This document shows positions 1 to 8,819 of a stretch of 64,000 nucleotides of DNA, in pieces; positions within the stretch are counted from its first letter, which is position 1; each line of letters begins with the position of its first letter. Below the pieces are notes generated by a model. It saw only the letters and a list, made by a program, of their open reading frames with translations. It had not been told where the DNA came from and ran no database searches. This DNA comes from Methylobacter luteus IMV-B-3098 (GTDB lineage Bacteria > Pseudomonadota > Gammaproteobacteria > Methylococcales > Methylomonadaceae), in assembly GCF_000427625.1 (NCBI RefSeq), contig NZ_KE386569.1:2718789-2782788 (forward strand). Direction: 5' to 3'. Position numbers and translations under genes: made by a program.

Positions 1-1
1 G

Positions 2-433
2 CGCGGCGACAGACGCCATATTCAGGCGACCGCCGAAGCCATGGCCGGGCTTTTAAAGGACGGCCGCAACATCATCGCTTTCCCCGAAGGCACCACGACC
101 TGCGGCGACGGGGTGTTGCACTTTCATTCGTCACTATTCGAGCCGGCCCTGCTGACGCAGTCGATCATTCAGCCGGTGGCGCTGCAATATCATGGCGAGG
201 CCAGGGCGAAGGCACCTTTCGTCGGCGACGATGCGTTCGTGCCGCATTTGATCAGGATGCTGGCGCTGGATAAAATCGAGGTCCGGCTCAATTTTCTGCC
301 CGTTATTGCAGGTAGCGGCAACGCGCGCCATGCCGTCGGCATCGAGGCTAGAGACCGCATAGCGCGAAAGATTGCCGTCGCGCAGGCGCTTGAGCCGTTG
401 GCTGTCGATGAAAAGCCGCAAACTGTCGTCTGA
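2..433 (+). CDS. 1-acyl-glycerol-3-phosphate acyltransferase (PlsC-like), C-terminal part
   Basis: The reading frame is open from base 2, so the gene begins before the window; only the last 143 residues are here. The segment FPEGTTTCGDGVLHFHSSLF matches the PlsC/AGPAT block that binds the phosphate of the acyl acceptor (FPEGT), followed by the usual FKxGLF-like stretch. Such enzymes move an acyl chain onto lysophosphatidic acid or a related lipid at the inner membrane. The NHxxxxD catalytic motif would lie upstream and cannot be checked. The stop codon overlaps the next start by one base (TGATG), so it is translated with the following two genes. An ornithine-lipid acyltransferase (OlsA-like) is an alternative. 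Confidence 0.85.
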   Translation, partial: RGDRRHIQATAEAMAGLLKDGRNIIAFPEGTTTCGDGVLHFHSSLFEPALLTQSIIQPVALQYHGEARAKAPFVGDDAFVPHLIRMLALDKIEVRLNFLPVIAGSGNARHAVGIEARDRIARKIAVAQALEPLAVDEKPQTVV

Positions 434-1449
434 TGGGAATTATTAATTTTCCGGAGCTCGAACAGATCAACCGCATCATCGAGCAGCTGGGCGACCGGGC
501 CAGGGTCGAGGTGGTGGAACGGATTCAGTATCGGGATTACGAATTCCCGATTCATTGCATCACACTCGGTTCGACCCGGCCCGATGCGCCCGCGCTGGCT
601 TTGTTCGGTGGCGTGCATGGCCTGGAAAAAATCGGTTCCGAGATTATCCTGTCGTATATGCAGAGCATCAGCCAGCTCATGGACTGGGATGAGGAGTTTC
701 TGGCGCGTCTTGAAAAATCGCGGCTGGTATTCGTGCCCGTCGTGAATCCGGTCGGCGTCTGTTTCGGCATGCGCAGCAACGGCAACGGCGTCGATCTGAT
801 GCGCAATTCGCCCGTGCAAGGCGAGGGCGCTACGCGCATATACAGCGGCCACCAGCTGACGCCCAGGCTGCCCTGGTATCGCGGCGATGTGCTGAACATG
901 GAGAAGGAGGCGCAGGCGGTCTGCCGTGTTGTGGACCGGCAACTGTTCAGCTCGCCGTTGTCCATGGCGCTAGACTTGCACTCGGGCTTCGGCATCCGGG
1001 ATCGCCTATGGTTTCCCTATGCCGGCCGCAGAGCGCCGTTCGCATTCATCGCCGAAGCCCTGGCTTTAAAGGAACTGTTCGATCGCTGTTATCGGCATCA
1101 TGTTTACAGAATCGAGCCGATGTGCCTGGAGTACCTGATCAACGGCGATTTGTGGGATTATCTGTTCGACAGCTTCAGGCAGAGCCATGCCGATCAGCAC
1201 ATCTTCATGCCATTGACGCTGGAAATGGGCTCGTGGCTCTGGCTGCGCAAAAGCCCGCTCAATCTGTTCTCGCGGCTGGGCTGGTTTCATCCGCTGCTGC
1301 CGCACCGGCAGCAACGCATTTTCCGCCGGCATTTCATACTGTTCGATTTTCTGCATCGCAGCCTGCTCTATCCAAAGTCCTGGGCGCATCTGGATGCGCG
1401 GGAAAAAGTCCTGTATCAAAACAAGGCGGTAAGTCTGTGGTATGAATAA
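433..1449 (+). CDS. M14-family zinc peptidase-like / deacylase-like metallohydrolase
   Basis: A 338-residue protein with the layout of the zinc carboxypeptidase / succinylglutamate-desuccinylase fold. HGLE at residues 62-65 gives the first two zinc ligands and the DLHSG motif supplies the third at His183. NGVDLMRN (118-125) resembles the substrate-binding Asn-Arg block, and Glu264 in LTLEMGSW is a candidate general base. There is no signal peptide, so it should be cytoplasmic. The substrate cannot be named; such proteins remove C-terminal residues or acyl groups from small peptides or amino acids. It starts inside the acyltransferase stop and overlaps the next gene by 8 bases, which points to tight translational coupling. 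Confidence 0.8.
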   Translation: MGIINFPELEQINRIIEQLGDRARVEVVERIQYRDYEFPIHCITLGSTRPDAPALALFGGVHGLEKIGSEIILSYMQSISQLMDWDEEFLARLEKSRLVFVPVVNPVGVCFGMRSNGNGVDLMRNSPVQGEGATRIYSGHQLTPRLPWYRGDVLNMEKEAQAVCRVVDRQLFSSPLSMALDLHSGFGIRDRLWFPYAGRRAPFAFIAEALALKELFDRCYRHHVYRIEPMCLEYLINGDLWDYLFDSFRQSHADQHIFMPLTLEMGSWLWLRKSPLNLFSRLGWFHPLLPHRQQRIFRRHFILFDFLHRSLLYPKSWAHLDAREKVLYQNKAVSLWYE

Positions 1450-2206
1450 GCATTTAGGGCGCAATTGGATACTGTTGCGCGGATTGAGCCGCGAATCGGC
1501 GCATTGGGGCGATTTTGTGCCGCTGCTGCAGGCGGCTTTCCCCGAAGCCAGAATAACGGCGCTGGATCTGCCCGGCACCGGACGCTACTACCGGGAAGCC
1601 AGCCCGAACACGATCAGCCAGATCACGCACAAAGTGCGCGCGCAGGCGCAGCAGGCAGGCTTACTGCAACAGTCGGTAACGGTGCTGGGGCTGTCATTGG
1701 GTGCGATGGTCGCCTTCGAGTGGATGCTGACGTACCCGGGCGATATCTGCGGCGCAACGCTGATCAATACCAGCTTCGCCGGCTTAAGCCCTTTTTATCG
1801 GAGACTGCGCTGGCAGAGTTTAGGCTGGCTGCCTTCGCTGGTGCTGAAGCGGAACCTGCACGAGCGCGAATCGGCGATTTTGGCTTTGGTCAGCAACCGT
1901 AATCGGGATGAGCAGATTGTCAGGGCATGGGAAAAAATACAGCAAGAGCGGCCGGTCAGCTTTAAAAACAGCTGGCGTCAGATCAGGGCGGCGGCAAGCT
2001 ATAGGCCTTGCGACCGGCGGCCCGAGCAATCTGTGTTATTGTTGAATGCCAGGGGCGACCGTCTCGTAGCGCCGGAATGTTCGGTCGATATCTACAGAAA
2101 ATGGCATTGGCACTATCGCAGCCACCCCTGGGCAGGCCATGACCTGACGCTGGATGACGGCGCATGGGTGGCGTCTCAATTGCGGGAGTGGGTGGCGCAG
2201 AATTGA
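1442..2206 (+). CDS. alpha/beta hydrolase
   Basis: A 254-residue alpha/beta hydrolase. The nucleophile elbow GLSLGAM places Ser85 as catalytic Ser, and the terminal motif AGHDLTLDD gives His233. The segment LDLPGTGRYY near residue 41 resembles the strand and loop after the oxyanion region. There is no signal peptide. It is the third gene of an overlapping operon with an acyltransferase and an M14-like hydrolase, so a role in turnover of a lipid or acylated small molecule is possible, but this is inference. A strong rho-independent terminator follows within 60 bases of the stop, marking the operon end. Confidence 0.85.
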   Translation: MNKHLGRNWILLRGLSRESAHWGDFVPLLQAAFPEARITALDLPGTGRYYREASPNTISQITHKVRAQAQQAGLLQQSVTVLGLSLGAMVAFEWMLTYPGDICGATLINTSFAGLSPFYRRLRWQSLGWLPSLVLKRNLHERESAILALVSNRNRDEQIVRAWEKIQQERPVSFKNSWRQIRAAASYRPCDRRPEQSVLLLNARGDRLVAPECSVDIYRKWHWHYRSHPWAGHDLTLDDGAWVASQLREWVAQN

Positions 2207-2258
2207 CAAGCTTGTCGATTGGGTACTGATTCGCATACCGGGAATAATAAGGATAATA

Positions 2259-2298
2259 AAAAAACCGCCTTCGGATTGCCCGAGAGGCGGTTTTTGTT
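2259..2298. terminator. bidirectional rho-independent terminator
   Basis: An A-run, the stem AAACCGCCT / AGGCGGTTT with a 14-base loop, and then a T-run. Because A and T tracts flank both sides, it can end the hydrolase operon on the plus strand and the convergent PEP-CTERM gene on the minus strand. Confidence 0.85.
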
Positions 2299-2317
2299 GG
2301 GCAATAGCAGGCTATAT

Positions 2318-2923
2318 TTATGCCGCTAATGACCGAGCGCGCTTGCGGTTGAAGCCCATCAGTCCCATTAAGCCGGAAGCAAATAGCCAGACCGCGGCAG
2401 GAACGGGAACGGCGTTAACATTTCCGTTGAAAGTAAAGTTATCCATTGCCCAATGACTTCCTGAGTTATTGATCACCAGGTGATCAATACCTGTCCAATT
2501 CAATGCAATCCATAGAGGGCTTTGGTTATTGATAGCAAAAGCGTTAGATGAATATAACAATGAACCGTCATTCCAGCCTTCAAAAGTTAAAGTCTGAACG
2601 CTGTCCCAGGCTGAAGTCCAGTAAGCGCCGTTAAAATCAAAAGTACCTGCGCCAGCCCAGTCGATATAGGTCGGTGTAGAACCAAAATAATTGAAGACAG
2701 TATTGTTAGGCGACACAGTACCAAGGTCATACCCGGAACCAGGATGAAAAGAGTTGCTGATAGAACCAATTTGTGTAGCGCCATTCCAATTAAAACCGCC
2801 ATAACCATTAGTTACAGCAGATTCATCACCCGGCAAATCATCAAAAGTCAAAACAGCTGACTGCGCGGCATTTACGCCGAACAGAGCAGAACAAAGTACA
2901 ACAGAACAAAATATTTTCTTCAT
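2318..2923 (-). CDS. PEP-CTERM sorting domain protein
   Basis: A 201-residue secreted protein. The N-terminus MKKIFCSVVLCSALF followed by NAAQSA is a Sec signal peptide. The C-terminus carries VPVPAAVWLFASGLMGL, a hydrophobic segment and a basic tail (NRKRAR), the tripartite PEP-CTERM signal recognised by exosortase A systems. The central part is rich in Gly, Asn, Trp and aromatic residues with no recognised domain; it may be a cell-surface or biofilm-matrix protein. It stands alone, convergent with the upstream operon. A short inverted repeat (ATCACCC-4-GGGTGAT, 3017-3034) lies about 95 bases before the start and could be an operator. No exosortase gene is in this window. Confidence 0.9.
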   Translation of the reverse strand: MKKIFCSVVLCSALFGVNAAQSAVLTFDDLPGDESAVTNGYGGFNWNGATQIGSISNSFHPGSGYDLGTVSPNNTVFNYFGSTPTYIDWAGAGTFDFNGAYWTSAWDSVQTLTFEGWNDGSLLYSSNAFAINNQSPLWIALNWTGIDHLVINNSGSHWAMDNFTFNGNVNAVPVPAAVWLFASGLMGLMGFNRKRARSLAA

Positions 2924-3052
2924 GAATAACCCCCCCTAAATAAAAAAACTTGAATTTCCTACTGCCTAGTCCTAGCAGGTTAAAGAAGATAATATGTTTT
3001 ATTGTATTCTTCCGTCATCACCCATTTGGGTGATAAACCTGAAAAAAGAGAA

Positions 3053-3117
3053 GTAGGCTGGACTGATAAACCCGGCATTTCTGGGCCACCCATGCCGGGT
3101 TTATCAGTCCAGCCTAC
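3053..3117. repeat. intergenic perfect palindrome, 26-base arms
   Basis: Two perfectly complementary 26-base arms (begins GTAGGCTGGACTG, ends CAGTCCAGCCTAC) around a 13-base loop. The outer bases GTAGGCTG/CAGCCTAC and the inner ATGCCGGGTTT recur at 25393-25428 and 62670-62738, so this is one member of a dispersed hairpin repeat family. Confidence 0.85.
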
Positions 3118-3230
3118 ACAAGCTTAATTAACGGATGAAACCTTCTGACTAAGAGCTGTAGGGATTGCATCATATTCCATGAAAAACCAAGCAACGCTTC
3201 GTGAATTTCGTGGTGAATCTTAAGTTGATG

Positions 3231-3286
3231 TTGTCATGAAACTGTCACTGAATTGTCACGGAATTTACTCGTAAATTGGTTATGCT
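3231..3286 (+). promoter_or_regulatory. Pho-box array and -10 element
   Basis: Four 7-base units stand at exact 11-base intervals: TTGTCAT (3231), CTGTCAC (3242), TTGTCAC (3253) and the weaker TTTACTC (3264). This is the PhoB-binding pattern (two CTGTCAT repeats separated by 4 bases). After the last unit comes 10 bases and then TATGCT at 3281-3286, the normal place for the -10 of a PhoB-activated promoter. It drives the 40-residue ORF and probably the alkaline phosphatase downstream. Confidence 0.8.
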
Positions 3287-3317
3287 TATCGGATTCCCAA
3301 CAAGCGAGGATAGCCAG

Positions 3318-3440
3318 ATGAGTAAGTTACAAAAAGACATTGTTACCGGTCTGCTTGTAGTTGCCGCCGCTTTCGGTTTGATTTACGGTCAATTGATTGC
3401 CTTTATGGGCATCGCCCAGCATTTTATGGCGCACAACTAG
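3318..3440 (+). CDS. small membrane protein of 40 residues
   Basis: A short ORF with ATG at 3318 preceded by AGCGAGGATAG, a plausible ribosome-binding site. The product begins MSKLQKDIVTGLLVVAAAFG and ends GIAQHFMAHN. Residues 9-31 form one hydrophobic membrane span, with a charged N-terminus and a His-containing tail. It lies about 30 bases after the -10 of the Pho-box promoter, so it should be made under phosphate starvation together with the alkaline phosphatase gene 350 bases on. I do not recognise a family. It could assist phosphate uptake or sensing at the inner membrane; that is inference. Confidence 0.6.
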   Translation: MSKLQKDIVTGLLVVAAAFGLIYGQLIAFMGIAQHFMAHN

Positions 3441-3786
3441 ACCATCACTTTTAAAGAGACCTGTCAGAATTAACCGCTGATGTTACATAATCCTCAAAAC
3501 ATTATTAAGGCTACGAATGACTGTACGGATGTAACAGGCATGACTGGACAGATATTTGCTCCTCGGCAACTGCTCCTGCGTTGCTCTACTACACGCCATC
3601 CATGGCGTTATGCAATATCTGCATTCACCCCATCCATGGGGCTCATGCAGGAGGTAGGTAGAAAACTGCTCCCCGGCAACTGCGCAAAAGGCCATTAACG
3701 GGAGTTTTTATATTCCTCTTTTCATGCTATTTGCAGGAAAAAGACCTTGCCCATTACGTAGCAGCAATTAACATTTCAAACATCAC
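3441..3786. other. spacer between small Pho-regulated ORF and alkaline phosphatase
   Basis: No convincing gene. It contains imperfect direct repeats: CTCCTCGGCAACTGC (about 3561) and CTCCCCGGCAACTGC (about 3670), and CCATCCATGG twice (about 3597 and 3631). One CTGATGTTAC at 3478 looks like the end of the MITE-like family described at 23253, but no matching partner end is seen. An isolated CTGTCAG (about 3463) may be a single Pho half-site. Confidence 0.4.
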
Positions 3787-5361
3787 ATGCTGAAACTCTG
3801 GATTTATTGTTTTTTAACCTTTGTCCTGTTGGGCTGTACGCCTGCGGAAAACATCAGGCCGGAAACGGCTGCAGTCAAAAACGTCATTTTGATTATCGGC
3901 GACGGCATGGGCCCGCAGCAGGTCGGCTTGTTGCTGTCTTATGCGCGGCAGGCGCCCCACAGCGTGATCGCCAACCGCATGACGGCGCTGGACCGCATGA
4001 TGGAACACGGCCGGCTGGGCATCGCCATGACCTATACGGCCGGTGCCCTGGTGGCCGATTCGGCCGCATCCGGCACCCAACTGGCCACGGGACTGCCGGC
4101 CGGACCGGAAATGCTGGGATTGGACCAGGACGGCAACCGCCAGGAAAACATCATCGAAAAAGCGCGGCGCATGGGCAAGGCGACCGGGCTGGTTTCGGAC
4201 ACGCGCATGACGCATGCGACGCCTGCCGCGTTTGCCGCGCATCAGGCGCACCGCAGCCAGGAGAATGACATTGCCGAGGACTTGCTGGCCTCGCAGGCCG
4301 ATGTCATGCTGTCTGGCGGCCTGGACTACTGGATTCCGCAGCAGGCCGCTACCCCGTTGCTGCAACTGACAGGCAACGGCTTTGCCGTCAAGTCGAAACG
4401 CAAGGACAACAAAGACCTGTTGAGACTAGCCCAGCAGCAAGGTTATGCTCTGGCTTTCAATAAAGCTCAGCTGCAAAAGGCCAAAGGCAAAACCTTGGGC
4501 TTATTCGCCGATGCCGCCATGCCCGACGGCATCGCTGAGACACGGCTTAGAGAAGATGTTAGTCACTCGCGGCCCACGCTGCGCGAAATGTCGGCCAAAG
4601 CGCTGGACATTCTGGACGACAATGAGCGTGGCTTCTTTCTCATGATTGAAGCCGGCCAGATCGACTGGGCCTCGCACCGCAACGACACGGGGTTGCTGCT
4701 GCACGAAATGCTGCGCTTCAATGACATGCTGAATGCCGTGCTGGACTGGGCGGCCAATCGGCAGGACACGCTGATCATCGTTACGGCCGATCACGAAACA
4801 GGCGGTTTCGGCTTCAGCTATTCGGCCGAGAACATCCCGCAGCCGCGCAAATTACCCGGCGCCGTTTTTGCAAACAGTCTGTTCCAGCCTGGCTTTAATT
4901 TCGGCAGTCCCGACGTACTCGACAAGCTGTACGCGCAACAGCTCAGCTATCGCGATATTTTCAACCGGTTCGACGCCTTGCCTTTACCGCAACAAACGCC
5001 GTCGAAACTGGTCGAACTAGTCAACCGCTACACCGAATTCAAGATTACCGAGGCGCAGGCCGTGGACATTCTGACGACCGAGATCAATCCATTCTTCCAT
5101 GCCGGCCATGGCACGCTGGGCACCAGGCGTGTGCCCAGGATGGATGTCAACGGGGCATTTTTTGTTTATCAGCAAGACAATCGCGAAAACTTGTTAGCGC
5201 GTGCCGTCGCGGCCAGTCAGCAGGTGGTCTGGGCGACCGGCACGCACACCAGCACCCCGGTCTATGTGTTCGCGCAGGGCCCGGAAGCCAGCGCGAAACC
5301 CTTCGCTGGAATTCTGCATCACACGCAAATAGGCCGGTTAATCAGCGACGCATTGCATTGA
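3787..5361 (+). CDS. phoA: alkaline phosphatase, lipoprotein (PhoA family)
   Basis: A 524-residue alkaline phosphatase. The start MLKLWIYCFLTFVLLGC is a lipoprotein signal with Cys17 as the lipidated residue, so the enzyme should be anchored in the periplasm or outer membrane. GDGMGPQ at 38-44 carries the metal-binding Asp39. VADSAASGTQ contains the phosphorylated nucleophile Ser92. Later motifs TRMTHATPAA, EAGQIDWASH, TADHETGG and THTSTPV supply further zinc and magnesium ligands. It releases phosphate from organic monoesters. A Pho-box array 500 bases upstream fits induction under phosphate limitation. The lipid anchor differs from the soluble E. coli enzyme. The symbol is by family, not proven orthology. 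Confidence 0.9.
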   Translation: MLKLWIYCFLTFVLLGCTPAENIRPETAAVKNVILIIGDGMGPQQVGLLLSYARQAPHSVIANRMTALDRMMEHGRLGIAMTYTAGALVADSAASGTQLATGLPAGPEMLGLDQDGNRQENIIEKARRMGKATGLVSDTRMTHATPAAFAAHQAHRSQENDIAEDLLASQADVMLSGGLDYWIPQQAATPLLQLTGNGFAVKSKRKDNKDLLRLAQQQGYALAFNKAQLQKAKGKTLGLFADAAMPDGIAETRLREDVSHSRPTLREMSAKALDILDDNERGFFLMIEAGQIDWASHRNDTGLLLHEMLRFNDMLNAVLDWAANRQDTLIIVTADHETGGFGFSYSAENIPQPRKLPGAVFANSLFQPGFNFGSPDVLDKLYAQQLSYRDIFNRFDALPLPQQTPSKLVELVNRYTEFKITEAQAVDILTTEINPFFHAGHGTLGTRRVPRMDVNGAFFVYQQDNRENLLARAVAASQQVVWATGTHTSTPVYVFAQGPEASAKPFAGILHHTQIGRLISDALH

Positions 5362-5406
5362 GCCGAGCCGCTGTTTCATGTCCTCGTCAACTATAGAGGT
5401 ATAGTT

Positions 5407-7140
5407 TTGATAGCAAATTCTTATCGTTTTTTTGCCGTTGCCGCGACAGCCCTGAGCCTGATAACGATAGGTTATAGTGCTGTATTCCGGGCTGGCGCGG
5501 ATAAGCCGGAATCCTTTAAGCTAGTCAGCATCTTCCCATCCGAAACCCGGGCCGCCGTGACTTTTGACGGGAGCATCCTCGCATCGCCTTTACTGGACAT
5601 GTCTCAAGGCCGGCCTTTGCTGATTGTGGCGGCGTCGAACGGCATTATTGCGGTTCAGGATGCCGACACAGGCGCGCTGGAGTGGCAGATTGCAGTGCCT
5701 GTTCCCGACGGCCAGCAGGCGGAGATCGCTTCAACGCCGGCACTGGTCGGCGATAAGCTGATCGTACTCTATCAATGCCTTGAACAAGGCCGGCGCACTA
5801 AACACCGTATCGCCGTTATTGATCTGACCCGGAGACAGGTGCACAAAAATTTTCCGGTGCTGACTTTATCGGCTGAACAGCCCGCCGCCGATGGCGTTGC
5901 CACCGTAAAATTCAATCCACCCACGGCTTATTCGCACGCGGCCGTCAAGCATGCGGATAAAGCGGGGACCGAGCTGGGTTATGTTTATGCATCCTTCGGC
6001 AACGCAGGCGATGAGCAACCCTTTCACGGCTGGATTTTCGAGATCGACATGGATGCCTGGCAGCAACAAGGCTTGAAGCCGGCTGTCAGCAGTGTGCTGG
6101 TGACCACGCCGGAGGACAAATGCCCGACCACAACGGTTTATGGCGGAACAACCGAGATGATCTGCGGCGGCGGCGTCTGGACGCCGGCCGGACCGCAGAT
6201 TTACCAAGCGGGGGATGATTTCGAACTGTTTGCGCCGACAGGCAACGGGCAGGTGGATCTGGCCCGGCGCGACTATGCCAATGCCGTGATGCGCTTGAAA
6301 CCGGGGCTGCAATTCGACCCCGGCTGCGACGCCCGGTTGTGCGCCAATTTCAATCCGGGCAATCCCGCTACGGACTGTATCGCGTCCTGCAAGAATCTGT
6401 TCATTCCTCGCCTGCCGGACAACAGTGCGCCGTTGCGGCCGCACGGCGGCGAGTGCGACGATAAAACCTTTTGGGAATGCCTGGCGCGCATGGATTATGA
6501 TCTGGGTGCAAATGCGCCGATAAAGGCAGAACTGGAAAACGGCTCTTCGGTGCTGGTGCAACCGGGCAAGGAAGGCGGCGTTTACCTGATTGATGCGGGC
6601 CATCTGGGTACGCAGTACGATCGTTTGCAGATCGTCGATCTATGCGGCGCGGCAGATGACGGATGCGCATTAGTCTGGCGGGGTATGATCGTCACGCAGC
6701 CGGTCATGGCTTATATTGACCGGACGCCAGTCGTCGTTATCGCCACGTTTGTCTCCGATAAAACGCATCCGGCAGGTTTGGTTGCCCTGAAAATCGTGAT
6801 CGAGAATGGCCGGCCGCAATTCAAGCGGCTCTGGCGGTTTCCTGACCCGAAAAGTCCGGAAGCCGTGCGCGCTTTCCGGAGCCACCCCAGCTTGCCGGTT
6901 ATTGCATCACCCGGTAAAAAAGGCGAGCCTTATGTCTGGGTGGTCGACATTGAGCAGCGCGGCGTCATTTACGGCGTGCGTCTGAAAGATGGCGCACTGG
7001 GGGCCAAAGGCTTCATGCAGGGCGCGGGGCGTCCTTTATCCGCGCCCGTCATTCATGATAACAAGATTTATATCGCGTCAAACGAGCCGGGCACGAACAA
7101 GTCCATGATGGAGGCCTATCGGATCGAGCCGGCCGATTAG
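5407..7140 (+). CDS. PQQ-like beta-propeller protein
   Basis: A 577-residue exported protein read from a TTG start, chosen because AGAGG lies 7 bases before it and the product begins with a hydrophobic signal or anchor (residues 6-25). Repeats such as VAASNGIIAVQDADTGALEW and TPALVGDKLIVLY match the blades of PQQ-binding-like quinoprotein propellers. A Cys-rich middle part (CDARLCANFN, CIASCKNLF) is probably disulfide bonded in the periplasm. Residues for PQQ itself were not identified, so enzymatic activity is uncertain; it may be a structural or assembly factor. It follows the alkaline phosphatase by 45 bases and may be cotranscribed with it. Confidence 0.65.
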   Translation: MIANSYRFFAVAATALSLITIGYSAVFRAGADKPESFKLVSIFPSETRAAVTFDGSILASPLLDMSQGRPLLIVAASNGIIAVQDADTGALEWQIAVPVPDGQQAEIASTPALVGDKLIVLYQCLEQGRRTKHRIAVIDLTRRQVHKNFPVLTLSAEQPAADGVATVKFNPPTAYSHAAVKHADKAGTELGYVYASFGNAGDEQPFHGWIFEIDMDAWQQQGLKPAVSSVLVTTPEDKCPTTTVYGGTTEMICGGGVWTPAGPQIYQAGDDFELFAPTGNGQVDLARRDYANAVMRLKPGLQFDPGCDARLCANFNPGNPATDCIASCKNLFIPRLPDNSAPLRPHGGECDDKTFWECLARMDYDLGANAPIKAELENGSSVLVQPGKEGGVYLIDAGHLGTQYDRLQIVDLCGAADDGCALVWRGMIVTQPVMAYIDRTPVVVIATFVSDKTHPAGLVALKIVIENGRPQFKRLWRFPDPKSPEAVRAFRSHPSLPVIASPGKKGEPYVWVVDIEQRGVIYGVRLKDGALGAKGFMQGAGRPLSAPVIHDNKIYIASNEPGTNKSMMEAYRIEPAD

Positions 7141-7148
7141 GCGGCAGC

Positions 7149-7832
7149 TCAAACAGTGCGAAGCAGCTTCAGCAATGCTTCCGCCGCGGGTTCCGAAGAA
7201 GCCGGGTTCTGGCCGGTCACGAGTTTGCCGTCTATCTCGACATAAGGCGCCCAGTCGGCGGCCCGGCCGTAAATGCCGCCCCGTTCCTTCAGCTTGTCCT
7301 CCAGCAGGAAAGGGATGACGGATGTCAAGCCTACCGCGTCTTCTTCGGTATTGGTAAACCCGGCCACACGCCTGCCTTTGACGAGATACTCGCCGTCCTT
7401 ATTACGCACATTGGCCAGCGCGGCCGGCGCATGACAGACCGCGGCGACGGGCTTGCCGGCCTTCACGAAATTCTCGATCAGGGCGATGGCATCGGCGTTG
7501 TCGTACAGGTCCCACATCGGGCCGTGCCCGCCGGGGAAGAAGACGGCGTCGAAATCGTCCGCCGACACGTCGGCCAGCTTCTTCGTATTGGCAAGCTCGG
7601 CTTGCGCGGCAGGATCGCTCCGGAAGCGCTTAGTGGCTTCTGTCTGGTTTTCGGGCAGATCGCTTTTCGGATCGACCGGCGGCTGACCGCCTTTGGGTGA
7701 TGCCAGCGTGACCGCTGCACCGGCATCCTTCAGCACGTAATAGGGCGCGGCGAACTCCTCCAGCCAGAACCCCGTTTTTTCGCCCGTGTCGCCGAGCCGG
7801 TCATGGGACGTAAGCACAATCAGAATCTTCAT
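7149..7832 (-). CDS. DJ-1/PfpI family protein (type 1 glutamine amidotransferase-like)
   Basis: A 227-residue cytoplasmic protein of the DJ-1/PfpI class, close in length and sequence to Hsp31-type chaperone or glyoxalase proteins. VAAVCHAPAAL holds the nucleophile Cys133 followed by His134, and FFPGGHGPMWDL (98-109) is the usual loop before it. Family members convert methylglyoxal to lactate or act as holdases and deglycases; the exact activity cannot be decided. AGGAGG lies just before the ATG. It is convergent with the propeller gene, with only 8 bases between stops. Confidence 0.88.
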   Translation of the reverse strand: MKILIVLTSHDRLGDTGEKTGFWLEEFAAPYYVLKDAGAAVTLASPKGGQPPVDPKSDLPENQTEATKRFRSDPAAQAELANTKKLADVSADDFDAVFFPGGHGPMWDLYDNADAIALIENFVKAGKPVAAVCHAPAALANVRNKDGEYLVKGRRVAGFTNTEEDAVGLTSVIPFLLEDKLKERGGIYGRAADWAPYVEIDGKLVTGQNPASSEPAAEALLKLLRTV

Positions 7833-7909
7833 AGCAGACCTCCTGAAGTTAGTGGATCGGTTCTGGAACGCCAGGGTTGCGTTGCCTGGCTGTCCACATT
7901 ATTAAATTA

Positions 7910-8593
7910 TTAGACCGACTGGATAAGCAACATTTCATTGCCGCCCCGCTGAAATTCATAGGGGACGCGCTTGATTTCTGTACTAAAACCAAGTTTTTCA
8001 ATAAGTTGCATTATGAAGCTCACGTGGGGCGACCGGGTTCCGGCCAGGGTAAGCAATGGAAATACTCTCACCTGACGGGCTACGCGCAGCATTTCCTTCA
8101 AAGCCTGAAGATGGAACTCGGCAGATAAATGGTTGCTGTACAGAAACAGAAAATGCGAAGACAGAGCAATATCAAATTTGCCGCTTTCAAAAGGCAGAGA
8201 AGGTAATTCCGCGGCAATATACCGGCCTTCGCTCTTGCCGGTCTCATAATCCGACAGGAACGCGTCCATAGCGGACATGCGAACGCGTCCGAGTTCCTCA
8301 ACTGAAGGGATAGCTTCCCAGATATAGTCGGCCTGGTTCTTGCGCATTTGCGTCATCACCGTTTCATAAGTCGTCAGAATGCGGCTTTTGATTTGCGCAG
8401 CACCAAATGCATAAATCGGATCGGCTGAAATGATGTGGCCGCCGCGCCGGGTCAATTCCGCGTTGAATCCGGCCGGGCCGTCGCCGCAACCGAGAATGTC
8501 CAGCTTCAGCTCGGAGTCCGTAAGATCAAACATGGCGATATATTCTTCATAAGAACGTCCCCACGGTACGATATTTTCCAATGCCAAACTCAT
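7910..8593 (-). CDS. class I SAM-dependent methyltransferase
   Basis: A 227-residue protein with the AdoMet-binding motif LDILGCGDGPAGF at 31-43, followed by an acidic strand end (ISADPIYAFG) that binds the ribose. A conserved later segment FDIALSSHFLFLY is typical of motif IV. There is no signal peptide. The methyl acceptor is unknown and neighbours do not help: a DJ-1 protein downstream and a secreted protein upstream. The family is clear but function is only general. Confidence 0.85.
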   Translation of the reverse strand: MSLALENIVPWGRSYEEYIAMFDLTDSELKLDILGCGDGPAGFNAELTRRGGHIISADPIYAFGAAQIKSRILTTYETVMTQMRKNQADYIWEAIPSVEELGRVRMSAMDAFLSDYETGKSEGRYIAAELPSLPFESGKFDIALSSHFLFLYSNHLSAEFHLQALKEMLRVARQVRVFPLLTLAGTRSPHVSFIMQLIEKLGFSTEIKRVPYEFQRGGNEMLLIQSV

Positions 8594-8819
8594 TGCTGTG
8601 ATTTATCAGGTTAAAATTGGTTAAAGGGTGTTGTTCGCAAAGAAATACTGACGAACTTGCAGGGATCCTGGGTCTTAAGAGCGGCGAGAAGCTCCGATAT
8701 ATATTCCGTCATCACGATCTTCACTGTAGTTAATTTCCAGCGGATAAAATAAGTCGCGGCAAAAAACATAATGATAACAGGCTCGATGCCTTTTGCCGCA
8801 AGAGGAACTCGTAGGGGTA

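Noticed and set aside
3476-3700. Possible third copy of MITE-like family A
   Set aside because: Only the 10-base end CTGATGTTAC matches; neither the interior nor an opposite end is found.
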